Assembly: GCF_001427795.1 (NCBI RefSeq)
Contig: NZ_LMHJ01000004.1
Span: 1 to 64,000 of the forward strand
Length of the DNA: 64,000 bases
Source: Nocardioides sp. Root682
Lineage (GTDB): Bacteria; Actinomycetota; Actinomycetes; Propionibacteriales; Nocardioidaceae
Reading direction: 5' to 3'
The notes under the pieces are model-generated. The model saw nothing but the letters and a program-made list of their open reading frames with translations. It was not told where the DNA came from and made no database searches. Positions 24,138-32,114 of this stretch are shown piece after piece (the stretch's first letter is position 1; every line of letters starts with the position of its first letter). Position numbers and translations under genes: made by a program.

Positions 24138-25658
24138 ATGAACACCCCGTCACTGGCGATCGATCCGGGCGCGCTCGCGCTGGGCAGGCGCGGCCTGTTC
24201 GCCGGCGGCGCAGCCGCCCTCGGGGTGCTCGCGACCGAGGCCCTCGAGGCCGAGGTGAACGCCGCGACCCTGCAGGGGCCGCTGCCCCGCAAGGTCGACG
24301 TGGTGGTCGTCGGCGGCGGCATCGCCGGGCTGGTCGCGGCCGTCAAGGTCGCCCGTGGCGGCCGCTCGGTGCTGGTCGTCGAGGCCCGCAACCGGGTCGG
24401 CGGGCGGGTGCTCAACCACAAGCTCGCCACCGGCGGCACGATCGAGGCCGGCGGCGCCTTCATCGGCCCGACCCAGCGCCACATCAAGGCGCTCGCGGAC
24501 GGCCTCGGCATCGCGACCTTCAAGGAGTACGTCACCGGCAAGAACGTCTACGTCTCCTCGAACCCGCTGCTGGGCCGCCAGGAGTTCACGGGCACCGTCC
24601 CGCCCGACCCCACGATCCTGCTCGACGCGCTGCTCGCCCTCCAGCAGCTGAACTCGTTCGCCGCGGACATGCCCGTCGACGCGCCGTGGTCGCACCCGCG
24701 CGCGGCCGAGTGGGACCGGATCACCCTCGGCGACTGGATCCGTCAGCACACGATCAACAGTCGTGGCATCGAGTCGCTCATCAAGGCCTGGACGCAGCCG
24801 GGCTTCGGCGCCGACCCCGACCAGCTGTCGCTGCTCTACGTCATCCACTACATCGCCTGCTCCGGCGACGAGGCCCACGTCGGCACCTTCGAGCGCAACT
24901 CCGACGTCATCAACGGCGCGCAGGAGAGCCGGTTCGTCGGCGGCTCGCAGCGGGTCCCGCTCGCCCTCGCCAAGCGCCTCGGCGATCGGGTCGCGCTGAA
25001 CGCTCCGGTGAGCCGGATCGCCCACGTCGACGGCAAGGTCCGCGTCCGCACCGCCCGCGGCGTCGTCACCTGCCGGCGCGTGATCGTGGCTGCACCGCCC
25101 AAGCAGGTGCTCGACATCGAGTTCCTGCCCGGCATGCCCGCCGGTCGTCGTACCTTGCTGACGAAGATGCAGATGGGCCGCCTGATGAAGTGCGACGCCG
25201 TCTACGACAAGCCGTTCTGGCGTGCCGACGGGCTCACCGGTTTCGGCATCTCCGACTCCGGTGCCGTGCGGGCGGCCTTCGACAACGGCGTGCCCAGCAC
25301 CAGCCACGGCGTCCTGCTCGCGTTCGTCGGCGGCTCGACCTGGCGGCAGTACGGCACGCTCGCGAAGGCCGACCGCCGCAAGGCCGTGCTCGAGGGCTTC
25401 GCCGCGATGTTCGGCGACAAGGCGCTGCACCCGATCGAGTACACCGAGCACGACTGGACCCACGAGCGCTGGACCCGCGGTGGCCCCGTCGCGATGTACC
25501 CGCCCAACGTGATGGCCACCTACGGCCGCCACATCCGCCAGCCGTTCGGGCGCATCCACTGGGCCGGCACCGAGACCTCGACCTACTGGACCGGCTACAT
25601 GGACGGCGCCGTCCGCTCCGGCAAGCGGGCCGCGGCCGAGGCCCTGGACAAGCTGTGA
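24138..25658 (+). CDS. Flavin-containing monoamine oxidase family protein, Tat-type N-terminus
   Basis: A 506-residue FAD-dependent amine oxidase. The FAD motif VVVVGGGIAGLVAAVKVARG is at about residues 54-73, with VVEARNRVGGRVLNH next. The C-terminal signature IHWAGTETSTYWTGYMDGAV carries the usual flavin-contact block. The N-terminus LGRRGLFAGGAAALGVLA has a twin-Arg RRxLF pattern and hydrophobic stretch, suggesting export by Tat. It oxidises an amine to an aldehyde, releasing ammonia and H2O2. AGGAGG precedes the ATG. The following beta-propeller gene overlaps it by 4 bp. Confidence 0.85.
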   Translation: MNTPSLAIDPGALALGRRGLFAGGAAALGVLATEALEAEVNAATLQGPLPRKVDVVVVGGGIAGLVAAVKVARGGRSVLVVEARNRVGGRVLNHKLATGGTIEAGGAFIGPTQRHIKALADGLGIATFKEYVTGKNVYVSSNPLLGRQEFTGTVPPDPTILLDALLALQQLNSFAADMPVDAPWSHPRAAEWDRITLGDWIRQHTINSRGIESLIKAWTQPGFGADPDQLSLLYVIHYIACSGDEAHVGTFERNSDVINGAQESRFVGGSQRVPLALAKRLGDRVALNAPVSRIAHVDGKVRVRTARGVVTCRRVIVAAPPKQVLDIEFLPGMPAGRRTLLTKMQMGRLMKCDAVYDKPFWRADGLTGFGISDSGAVRAAFDNGVPSTSHGVLLAFVGGSTWRQYGTLAKADRRKAVLEGFAAMFGDKALHPIEYTEHDWTHERWTRGGPVAMYPPNVMATYGRHIRQPFGRIHWAGTETSTYWTGYMDGAVRSGKRAAAEALDKL

Positions 25659-26737
25659 GCGCAGCGTTCCGCCGCCCCCGTCGTCAGGGAGGTACGACGG
25701 TCCTGCTGGTCGTGCTCGCTGCCCTGGTCGCGTCGCTGGGACTGGTCCCGGCCCAGGCCGCGGAACGGCCCGTCTGGCACACCCGGGTCTTCGCGAAGGT
25801 GCAGAAGCCGGGCTCGCCGGCGTACGTCCACGTGCACCCGAACGGGCGGGTCTACACGTCGACGTACACGAACCCGATGGGCGACACGATGCGCTCGCGG
25901 GTCTTCGAGTACACCGCGTCCGGGACGCTGCTCCGCTCCTGGACGGTGCCCGGTCAGGACCTCACCAAGCCGCGGGGTGTCCAGGTCGCGACCTCGGACG
26001 CGCGCGGCCGACTGGTGCTGCTGGAGAAGTCCCGCGCTCGCGTGCTCACCCTCGATGTCCGCACGGGTCGGTTCGTGGTGCAGGCGACCATCCCCGACCT
26101 GGCCGGTGCCGGGCACCCGATCCCGAACTACGCCGCGTGGGGGCCGGGCGGCGGGCTGTTCCTCACCGACTACGGGCAGAACGTGATCTGGCGGATCCCT
26201 GCGGCCGGCGGCACCCCACGGGTCTGGCTCCGCTCGCCGAAGCTGGCCGGCCTGGAGTTCGGCACCACCGGCATCGTCTACGAGCCCGCGCGGCGGTCGT
26301 TCCTGGTCTCGCAGCAGACCACGACGGATCCGCTGGACCTGCTCCGCGGCCACCTCTACCGGGTCCCGGTCCGCGCCGACGGCAAGCCGGGTGTGCTCCG
26401 CACGCTGTGGACGTCCGGACCGCTGGACCTGCCCGACGGCTTCGGGATCGCGCGTTCCGGCAACATCTACGTCGCGTTGCTCGGCACCAACCAGCTCGTG
26501 AAGCTCGGCCCCGACGGGAAGGTGCGGAGCAAGTTCCCCAAGGCGCCGCTGGTCGGCAGCAACGGCTCGCCGATCGCCTTCGACAGCCCGTCGAACGCGA
26601 CCTTCCTCGGCACCCGCGTGCTGGTGGCGAACCAGTCGGCCATCTTCGGTGACGCCTCCAAGCACGCGATCCTCGACGTCGAGGTCGGCGAGCGGGGTGC
26701 GCCGCTGTTCGTCCCGTCGGCGTCGCGCCTTCGCTAG
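25655..26737 (+). CDS. Secreted SMP-30/NHL-type beta-propeller protein
   Basis: A 360-residue protein with a clear signal peptide (TVLLVVLAALVASLGLVPAQAAE). It is followed by repeating blade-like segments such as VHVHPNGRVYTSTYTNP, AAWGPGGGLFLTDYGQNVIW and FGIARSGNIYVALLGTNQLV. These resemble SMP-30/gluconolactonase or ScyD-like propellers. The GTG start overlaps the amine-oxidase stop (GTGA), so they are co-translated and may share a substrate outside the membrane. A longer open frame in the same phase is a shadow of the amine oxidase. The specific reaction is unknown. Confidence 0.75.
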   Translation: MSAAFRRPRRQGGTTVLLVVLAALVASLGLVPAQAAERPVWHTRVFAKVQKPGSPAYVHVHPNGRVYTSTYTNPMGDTMRSRVFEYTASGTLLRSWTVPGQDLTKPRGVQVATSDARGRLVLLEKSRARVLTLDVRTGRFVVQATIPDLAGAGHPIPNYAAWGPGGGLFLTDYGQNVIWRIPAAGGTPRVWLRSPKLAGLEFGTTGIVYEPARRSFLVSQQTTTDPLDLLRGHLYRVPVRADGKPGVLRTLWTSGPLDLPDGFGIARSGNIYVALLGTNQLVKLGPDGKVRSKFPKAPLVGSNGSPIAFDSPSNATFLGTRVLVANQSAIFGDASKHAILDVEVGERGAPLFVPSASRLR

Positions 26738-27975
26738 GACGCGGAGGGAGCGCTGGCCAGCTCTGCCGCCGGTCGCCGGGTCAGCCGCCACACCGACGGC
26801 AGGGCCAGCGCGGCCAGGGAACTGAGGCCGATCACGCCACCCACCACAACGAGCCAGCGATCGGTACCGACCAGGCCCACCACGGGCCCGGTCAGCGCCA
26901 GGCCGAGCGGCCGGCACACGAACGAGCCGACCATGTCGAACGCGTAGACCCGCGACAGCATGTCGTCGGCGACGTTCTCCTGGATCGCGAGGTCCCAGTT
27001 GACGCTGAACAGCTGCAGCCCGACGCCGTGCACGGCCGCACCGAGCAGGACCAGGGGCAGCTGCTCGGCGAGCGCCATCGCCAGCGGGAACGCAGCGGTC
27101 AGGCTCAGCAGCAGGACGCCCCAGCGCAGCAGGAACCGTGGCCGCCAGCGCAGCGCGATCAGCCCGCCCATCACGAAGCCGGCCATCAACGAGGCCAGCG
27201 CCCACCCCCACGCCCCCTCGCCCCAGGCGTCGCCGACGACGATCGGCCCGAGCACGCCCTGCACCCCGCCGAAGCACAGGTGGTAGAGCAACGCCTGGCC
27301 GATCAGCAGCCACAGCCAGGTGTGGCGGAGCACCTCGCGCGCGCCGTCGGCGAGCTCGCTGAACAGGCGCTCCCGTTCGCCCCGGGACGGCGCGGCGACC
27401 CGGATCCGGGAGAAGAACACCGCCGCGAGCCCGTACGACAACGCGTCGATCGCGATCGCCCACCCCGGTCCGGAGACGGCGACGATGATGCCGGCGACCG
27501 CGAACCCCACGGCGTACGACGTCTGGTTGGCCAGGCTGCGCACCACGACCGCCCGCCCGAGCAGCTCCGCGGGGACCGTGAAGCGGGTCAGGGAGTTCGA
27601 TGCCGGCTGCGCGATCGCACCGAGGCAGCCGTTGAGCACACCGATCAGCGTGAGGAACAGGATGGAGCCGTGCCCGGTGATCAGCACCGTTGCGCAGATG
27701 GCCTGGCTGACACAGGTGGCGGCGGCGGATCCCTGCATCAGGAGCTGGCGGGGCAGCCGGTCACCGAGCACGCCGCCGTACAGGATCGTGACGACCTCGG
27801 CTGCCGAGAACGCCGCGACGACCAGGCCCAGCTGGGTGGCGGTGCCGCCGAGGTCGAGCACCGCGAACGCCAGCGCCACCGGCGTCATCGCTGAGCCGAG
27901 GCCGCTGACGGTGACGCCGCTGACGAGCCAGCGGAAGTCGGGGATGCGGAGCGGCGAAGCGGGTGGTCCGAGCAC
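26734..27975 (-). CDS. MFS transporter, drug-exporter type
   Basis: A 413-residue protein with about 12 hydrophobic helices. The motif A region between TM2 and TM3 reads YGGVLGDRLPRQLLM. The N-terminus is ASPLRIPDFRWLVSGVTVSG. Length and layout match the MFS_3/enterobactin-exporter-like branch, so export of a small molecule is more likely than import; no substrate is evident. GTG 27975 is the start. Its stop overlaps the stop of the converging propeller gene. The hairpin at 28023-28080 lies in its 5' region. Confidence 0.82.
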   Translation of the reverse strand: MLGPPASPLRIPDFRWLVSGVTVSGLGSAMTPVALAFAVLDLGGTATQLGLVVAAFSAAEVVTILYGGVLGDRLPRQLLMQGSAAATCVSQAICATVLITGHGSILFLTLIGVLNGCLGAIAQPASNSLTRFTVPAELLGRAVVVRSLANQTSYAVGFAVAGIIVAVSGPGWAIAIDALSYGLAAVFFSRIRVAAPSRGERERLFSELADGAREVLRHTWLWLLIGQALLYHLCFGGVQGVLGPIVVGDAWGEGAWGWALASLMAGFVMGGLIALRWRPRFLLRWGVLLLSLTAAFPLAMALAEQLPLVLLGAAVHGVGLQLFSVNWDLAIQENVADDMLSRVYAFDMVGSFVCRPLGLALTGPVVGLVGTDRWLVVVGGVIGLSSLAALALPSVWRLTRRPAAELASAPSAS

Positions 27976-27997
27976 CCACGCAGCCTAGGCCGGACCA

Positions 27998-28019
27998 CCG
28001 ACGTGCACCGACGTGCACG
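27998..28019. repeat. 10-bp tandem duplication
   Basis: ACCGACGTGC is repeated twice head to tail immediately beside the long hairpin at 28023. It is a small direct duplication with no known role. Confidence 0.5.
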
Positions 28020-28022
28020 AAC

Positions 28023-28080
28023 GAAGGGAAACACCGACCGCATCGGGGCCCCGGAGCCCCTGCGGTCGGTGTTTCCCTTC
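28023..28080. terminator. long perfect hairpin between LuxR-type and MFS genes
   Basis: A 20-bp perfect stem (28023-28042 with 28061-28080, arm beginning GAAGGGAAACACCGACCGCA) encloses a second stem GGGGC/GCCCC with a CCCGGA loop. It lies after the LuxR-type gene stop and before the MFS start, both on the minus strand. It could end the regulatory operon. It lacks a U-tract, so it may instead be a mobile palindromic repeat. Confidence 0.7.
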
Positions 28081-28137
28081 TTTGGTGCGTCGCCCGAACC
28101 CCCACTGGCCGGAAGACGCGGGATGGCTTGCGGCCGC

Positions 28138-28416
28138 TCAGTCCGCCGTACGACGCGAACGCGCCTGCAGGAGGGTGAGGACCGCGAGCACACGGCGGTT
28201 GAGGTGTTGTGAGGGTTCGAGCTCGAGCTTGTCGAAGATGTGCGAGCACAGTGCCTCGACGGTCTTCCGTGACAGGCACAGCTGAGCTGCGATGCCGGCG
28301 TTGGACTGGCCCATGGCGATCTGGTGCAGCACCTGGCGTTCCCGACGACTGAGTCGGTCCAGCCGACTCGTCGCCGCCACGTACGTCGCCCCGAGATCCA
28401 TCATCGTCGTGGTCAT
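28138..28416 (-). CDS. LuxR-type HTH protein, small
   Basis: A 92-residue protein that is almost only a GerE/LuxR HTH: LSRRERQVLHQIAMGQSNAG, then IAAQLCLSRKTVEALCSHIF. There is no receiver or ligand domain. The start at 28416 overlaps the upstream gene's stop by one base (TGATG). It is clearly paralogous to the gene at 28836-29165: both share Y-[VI]-AATSRLDRL-x2-x-ER. It may bind DNA alone or with a partner encoded by the coupled 128-residue gene. Confidence 0.8.
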   Translation of the reverse strand: MTTTMMDLGATYVAATSRLDRLSRRERQVLHQIAMGQSNAGIAAQLCLSRKTVEALCSHIFDKLELEPSQHLNRRVLAVLTLLQARSRRTAD

Positions 28417-28802
28417 CAGGCGGGGATGACGGGTCCGCCGTGGAAGTGGAACCGGCGGGACCGCGAGCTGGGAGAGGGAGCGTGGCGCGGTCCCGCCAGG
28501 TTGAGGACGCGGGCGGGGGTGACCTCGCCTGCGGCGTGCTTGAGGATCTCGAGGATGCCGGCCTCGGAACGGCGCAGCCGGGCGCTGGTCTCGTCCAGCT
28601 CGTCCTCGTTCGTCCGGATGTCGAGCTGTGCCTCGCACATGTGGTTCCAGCGGGCGCGGAGCGCGGCCACCAGGCCGGCGGGGCCGTTGAAGTACTGCGC
28701 CCACTCCTCGCGCCACGGGAGGGCGCCGCTCATGTCGGTCGCGGCGACAGCCTCGACCTCGTGGAAGATGCGGATGCGTTCGTGGGTCTCGGTCCAGGTC
28801 AT
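28416..28802 (-). CDS. Conserved-looking 128-residue protein, function unknown
   Basis: A small helical protein rich in Glu, Arg and Trp (MTWTETHERIRIFHEVEAVA, LRRSEAGILEILKHAAGEVT). No domain is recognised, and there is no membrane or export signal. It has AAGGA before its ATG and is translationally coupled to the following LuxR-type gene, so it may be an effector, sensor or inhibitor of that regulator. Its leader carries the same 18-bp hairpin found upstream of the second LuxR-type gene. Confidence 0.65.
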   Translation of the reverse strand: MTWTETHERIRIFHEVEAVAATDMSGALPWREEWAQYFNGPAGLVAALRARWNHMCEAQLDIRTNEDELDETSARLRRSEAGILEILKHAAGEVTPARVLNLAGPRHAPSPSSRSRRFHFHGGPVIPA

Positions 28803-28824
28803 GACGTTTTTCCTTCCGGGGAGC

Positions 28825-28842
28825 GCGGTGGGGAGTCACCGC
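28825..28842. promoter_or_regulatory. duplicated leader hairpin, copy 1
   Basis: GCGGTGGGGAGTCACCGC forms a 6-bp stem (GCGGTG/CACCGC). An identical 18-mer lies at 29191-29208. Both copies sit just upstream of a start codon, next to a CTTCCGGG block. This copy also contains the stop of the LuxR-type gene at 28836. Confidence 0.55.
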
Positions 28843-29165
28843 TCGGTTTCACGAAAGGAGGAGGAACGGCCACCCCCCGCTGATACGCCGACTTCGGAAA
28901 TCTTTTTGCGACCTGCGTGGCGCAGGGCGAGCTTCGCCAGCGTGTGCCTGCCGAGATACGGCGTCGGCCGCAGCCCGAGCTCGTCGAAGAGGGCCGTGGA
29001 CAGGGCCGTTGCCTCCTGGAGCGTGATGCCGAGCCGGGCCGCGACGAGGGCGTCGGTGTCGGCCCCTGACTGGCCGAGCGCGATCACCCGGAGCAGCGAG
29101 CGCTCGGTGGGATCGAGCCGGTCCAGTCGGCTCGTGGCTGCGATGTAGCTGAGTTCGAGTGTCAT
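28836..29165 (-). CDS. LuxR-type HTH-like protein, diverged paralogue
   Basis: A 109-residue protein that aligns with the 92-residue LuxR-type protein downstream (ELSYIAATSRLDRLDPTERS, LLRVIALGQSGADTDALVAA, RLGITLQEATALS). The HTH is longer by a few residues and less canonical, so DNA binding is less certain. A Ser/Arg-rich tail ends SSSFRETER. It diverges from the sigma-factor gene across a 190-bp gap that holds two inverted repeats. It is the first gene of the small operon running to 28138. Confidence 0.7.
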   Translation of the reverse strand: MTLELSYIAATSRLDRLDPTERSLLRVIALGQSGADTDALVAARLGITLQEATALSTALFDELGLRPTPYLGRHTLAKLALRHAGRKKISEVGVSAGGGRSSSFRETER

Positions 29166-29190
29166 GCGCCGTACCTCTTCCGGGCAGCGG

Positions 29191-29208
29191 GCGGTGGGGA
29201 GTCACCGC
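29191..29208. promoter_or_regulatory. duplicated leader hairpin, copy 2
   Basis: Identical 18-mer to 28825-28842, here 26 nt upstream of the ATG at 29165 (minus strand) and again beside CTTCCGGG. Its conservation next to two separate start codons argues for a shared control of translation or transcription. Confidence 0.55.
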
Positions 29209-29235
29209 GCACCTTTCAGAGGTGTGGGGGCCCGT

Positions 29236-29277
29236 CGGTGATACGGGAGCGGTTGGCCGCGTTTCGACGTATCACCG
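29236..29277. promoter_or_regulatory. inverted repeat in the LuxR-type / sigma-factor divergent gap
   Basis: CGGTGATACG (29236-29245) and CGTATCACCG (29268-29277) are perfect 10-bp inverted arms separated by 22 bp. This is two helical turns plus one arm, suited to a dimer or tetramer regulator acting on both divergent promoters. Confidence 0.5.
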
Positions 29278-29296
29278 GCACTGGTTCGCAGGTCCT

Positions 29297-29335
29297 ATGT
29301 GCGGGACGATGCTTCCGACAGGGATTCCTGCACAT
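29297..29335 (+). promoter_or_regulatory. possible hairpin in the sigma-factor leader
   Basis: ATGTGCGGGA (29297-29306) and TCCTGCACAT (29326-29335) pair with one mismatch around a 19-nt loop. It ends about 10 nt before the SD (GAGGAGG) of the sigma gene. A role in translation control is possible but unproven. Confidence 0.3.
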
Positions 29336-29355
29336 GCTGGATGAGGAGGTCGGGA

Positions 29356-29949
29356 GTGGATGTGACGACGCCGTTGTCGACGCTCGTCCCCGCGGCACGT
29401 GAAGGAGACCAAGATGCCTGGAACGCGATCGTCGAGAGGTTCCTGCCCCTCGTCAACGCCCTGGTCCGTGGCTACCGGCTCTCCGAGGCCGACGGCGACG
29501 ACGTCAGCCAGACGGTGTGGCTGCGCCTCGTCGAACACCTCGGAGCGCTCCGTGAACCGGACGCCCTGCCCGGCTGGATCCGTACGACGACCCGCAACGA
29601 GTGCCTGCGCCTCCTCACCGCGCGGGGCCGGGTCCGTCCTGTCGACCCCCAGGACTCAGTCGGCGGAGGCGGCCTGGACGCGGTCGAGGACGACATCGCG
29701 AACGACGACCTGCTCGTCGCCGAGCGTTGCCACCTGCTGCGGGAGGCCATGGCCGAGCTGCCGGCAGCCCGCCGCGAGCTCCTGCTCCTGCTGCTCACCG
29801 ACCCTCCGGTCGGCTACGAGCAGATCAGCGAGCGCCTCGGTATCCCGATCGGCAGCATCGGCCCCACCCGGGCGCGAGCGCTCGAACAACTACGACGTAC
29901 CCGCGCCCTGCGCGGTCTCGGTCCGGATCTCGTGGGAGGGATGAGCTGA
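29356..29949 (+). CDS. ECF-like sigma-70 family RNA polymerase sigma factor
   Basis: A 197-residue sigma factor. Region 2 is DAWNAIVERFLPLVNALVRG, then LSEADGDDVSQTVWLRLVEH and LPGWIRTTTRNECLRLL. Region 4 is ELPAARRELLLLLLTDPPVG followed by YEQISERLGIPIGSIGPTRA. There is no extra domain. GTG 29356 is chosen because GGAGG lies 6 nt upstream. Its stop overlaps the start of the next gene by one base. No classical membrane anti-sigma gene is next to it; the coupled 158-residue protein may take that role. It probably directs the neighbouring S8/CHAT genes. Confidence 0.9.
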   Translation: MDVTTPLSTLVPAAREGDQDAWNAIVERFLPLVNALVRGYRLSEADGDDVSQTVWLRLVEHLGALREPDALPGWIRTTTRNECLRLLTARGRVRPVDPQDSVGGGGLDAVEDDIANDDLLVAERCHLLREAMAELPAARRELLLLLLTDPPVGYEQISERLGIPIGSIGPTRARALEQLRRTRALRGLGPDLVGGMS

Positions 29950-30425
29950 TGACCAACTGGGACGAGCTGACCGACGACGAGCTGATGTCCGCGCTGGCCG
30001 AAGCCGTGACGGAGACCGACCCTTCCGTCGTCGACCGCCGTCGTGCCGCTGCGCAGGCTGCCTTCACCTGGCGCACCATCGATACCGAGCTGGCCGAGCT
30101 GCTGCACGACTCCGCCCTCGAGGCCGGGGCAGCCGTGCGCTCGGCTGCTGAGGGACCGCGGTCGTTGTCCTTCGGTCGCAGCGGCCTGACCCTGGAGATC
30201 GAGATCGACGGGGACCAGGTCCTCGGCGAGGTGATCGCGGAAGGTGCGGCTGGTGATGCAACGGGCGCTGCCGTGGTCGTGCTGCGCCGCCCCGACGCCG
30301 ACGACGTGACCGTCGAGGCGGACGCCGCCGGGTTCTTCCGGTTCTCCGACGTCGGGCCGGGTTCGGTGCGGTTCGAGGTCACCCGGGGTGAGTGGTCGCT
30401 GACCACCCCCTGGGTCACCCTGTAG
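29949..30425 (+). CDS. Sigma-coupled protein with N-terminal helical and C-terminal beta-sandwich-like part
   Basis: A 158-residue soluble protein translated from a TGATG overlap with the sigma gene. The N-terminal half is acidic and helical (DELTDDELMSALAEAVTETD, AQAAFTWRTIDTELAELLHD). The C-terminal half looks like a small beta domain of carboxypeptidase-regulatory or Ig-like style (VTVEADAAGFFRFSDVGPGS, VRFEVTRGEWSLTTPWVTL). I do not recognise a named family. Position makes it a candidate sigma-binding partner or an adaptor for the protease genes beyond. Confidence 0.7.
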   Translation: MTNWDELTDDELMSALAEAVTETDPSVVDRRRAAAQAAFTWRTIDTELAELLHDSALEAGAAVRSAAEGPRSLSFGRSGLTLEIEIDGDQVLGEVIAEGAAGDATGAAVVVLRRPDADDVTVEADAAGFFRFSDVGPGSVRFEVTRGEWSLTTPWVTL

Positions 30426-30577
30426 CCCCCGCCCGTTGGTCGAGGAGGTTGATCTCGTGACGGTCGCTGCGCGACCTCCTCGATCCAAGGCGCAGCAACC
30501 GTCTCGAGACCCCGGGCGCCAAGCTCGTCGAGTAGCGACGCCGCGAGGTACGAAGCGGCGGCGCATATCGAGACGCC
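30426..30577. repeat. compound REP region between the sigma operon and the S8 protease
   Basis: This 152-bp convergent gap holds no gene but is nearly all repeat. A stem TTGGTCGAGGAGGT (30436-30449) pairs with ACCTCCTCGATCCAA (30474-30488). A TCTCGAGACC box lies at about 30502-30511. A second palindromic block of CGTCGAGTAG...CGAGACG type covers about 30526-30575, including CGACGCCGC/GCGGCGGCG. The first block belongs to the same family as repeats in the siderophore genes at 56848, 57390 and 60595. Confidence 0.65.
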
Positions 30578-32002
30578 TCAGGTCAGCGGACCGACGATCT
30601 TGATGTCCTCGTTGATGCGCGTGTCGTGGCTGTCGATCGCCGTCTTCAGGACGGCATTCCACGCGTCCCGCGCCGACATGGGGTTCGGCTTGCGGTTCGC
30701 GCGCATCTCCGCGGCGATCAGTCCGGTGACGACCGGGGTCGAGAACGAGGTACCGCTCCACTGGGCCAGACCCTTGAAGTGGCGGACCTTGGTCTCGTTC
30801 GGAGGCTCGTGGCAGGTGTAGGTCCCGATGGGGAACGCGTTCACCAGATCGCGACCGCGGGCGTAGACGTTGACCCAGCCCTTGCCGTAGCTGGAGAAGT
30901 CGGACACCTTCTTGTCGGGGTCCACCGAACCGACGCCGACCACCCAGTCGAAGGCGGCCGGCCAGAAGGGCTCGTCAGTGTCGTCATTGCCTGCCGCAGC
31001 CACGATCAGTACGTCACTCCGGCCGGCCAGTTCGTATCTGTGGGCCAGCAAGAGAAGCGACAACGGGGGGAGTCCGTTGCGTGTGTGCGTTCCGGCCGAG
31101 ATGCTGATGATTTCGGGGGGTTCGGGGTCCTCGAGGGCGTCGCGAAGCTGTCGACAGATCGCCGACTCGTAGACCGCTCCCCCGTGGGTGAGCACCCCTT
31201 CGACCTCGACTCGTGTCTCGGGAGCCAGACAGCTGATCACTCCGGCGACGAAGGTTCCGTGGCCTGCGTACGCGTGAATCGCGGACTGACTCACCGATTC
31301 GAGGTCAGTGGCGTCGGCGAAGACGTCGTCGGCCTCGAGCCAAGGACTGACCGGACTGCCGACGGCGTCCTTCCACAGCCCGGTGTCGACCACGGACACT
31401 CGTACCTTGTCCTGCGCCGCGACCTCGCCACCGGATGCGGCCTGCGGTGGCCACGGCTCGTGGGTGGGCGGTTCCTCGGGTTCGGTGGCGGGGCACATGC
31501 TCGGCCGGCTCGTCACGTAGAGGATGTGGTCGGGAGCGGCGACCTGGCCATCGCCGAATTCCCGGTCCATCTCGTCAAGAGTGCGCAGCACGGAGTCCAT
31601 GCGGTCGCGACGCTTCGGTATGGGGACCAGCATCAGGCCGTCGATCACTGAGTCCTCGGGCCACTCCATCGGTTCTTCGAAATCGTCACGGCGCTGTTCG
31701 AAGAAGCGCGCGAAATCCTCTCTCCGGTCATTCCTGACCAGAAGGTGATCCGGACGGAAGAGATAGGCGGTGTCGGCATCGTCGGCGGCGCGCTCGCCGC
31801 CTCGGCTCGAAGCGCCCGCGACGTCGCCGCGGAACGCCCGGCGAATGACACCGACCTGGACCCGCAGCTTCTCGCGCTGGAGCTGCTCCGCAGTGCGTCC
31901 GGGTTTGACGGGGGTACGGCCTCCGCTGCGTTGGCGTCGCAGCCACTCGAGCAGTGACCTCAGCGGATTGCGGGACAAGGGGGGACGGTCCGGCTCATTC
32001 AT
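30578..32002 (-). CDS. Cytoplasmic S8 (subtilisin-like) serine peptidase
   Basis: A 474-residue protein without a signal peptide. The first 195 residues are helical and charged, with no known domain (a basic start, a FRPDHLLVRNDRREDFARFF motif and a Pro-rich linker). The subtilisin domain follows with the full catalytic set: D206 (SVVDTG), H248 (GHGTFVAG), oxyanion N339 (AAGND) and S419 (SGTSFSTP). It is therefore expected to be active inside the cell. AGGAG lies before ATG 32002. It diverges from the TPR-CHAT gene across 112 bp, so one regulator can control both proteases. It converges on the sigma operon. Confidence 0.9.
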   Translation of the reverse strand: MNEPDRPPLSRNPLRSLLEWLRRQRSGGRTPVKPGRTAEQLQREKLRVQVGVIRRAFRGDVAGASSRGGERAADDADTAYLFRPDHLLVRNDRREDFARFFEQRRDDFEEPMEWPEDSVIDGLMLVPIPKRRDRMDSVLRTLDEMDREFGDGQVAAPDHILYVTSRPSMCPATEPEEPPTHEPWPPQAASGGEVAAQDKVRVSVVDTGLWKDAVGSPVSPWLEADDVFADATDLESVSQSAIHAYAGHGTFVAGVISCLAPETRVEVEGVLTHGGAVYESAICRQLRDALEDPEPPEIISISAGTHTRNGLPPLSLLLLAHRYELAGRSDVLIVAAAGNDDTDEPFWPAAFDWVVGVGSVDPDKKVSDFSSYGKGWVNVYARGRDLVNAFPIGTYTCHEPPNETKVRHFKGLAQWSGTSFSTPVVTGLIAAEMRANRKPNPMSARDAWNAVLKTAIDSHDTRINEDIKIVGPLT

Positions 32003-32027
32003 CGACACTCCTGGGAGTTCGGAGGTA

Positions 32028-32049
32028 CGGCGGTCTGTCCCCACCGCCG
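32028..32049. promoter_or_regulatory. inverted repeat in the S8 / CHAT divergent promoter
   Basis: CGGCGGT and ACCGCCG form 7-bp arms around 8 bp, in the middle of the 112-bp gap between the divergent S8 and CHAT genes. A GGAACC motif (32070-32075), resembling an ECF -35 box, lies on the CHAT side, but no convincing -10 partner was found at the usual distance. Confidence 0.35.
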
Positions 32050-32114
32050 CCGCTAACGTAGTGGTGCCCGGAACCGCCCGTAAAGAGCCGTGCTCTCGAC
32101 GCATCGAGGAAGCC

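Noticed and set aside
32050..32114. ECF promoter (GGAACC at 32070) for the CHAT gene
   Set aside because: No matching -10 element at 16-17 bp. The motif alone is too weak to call a promoter.
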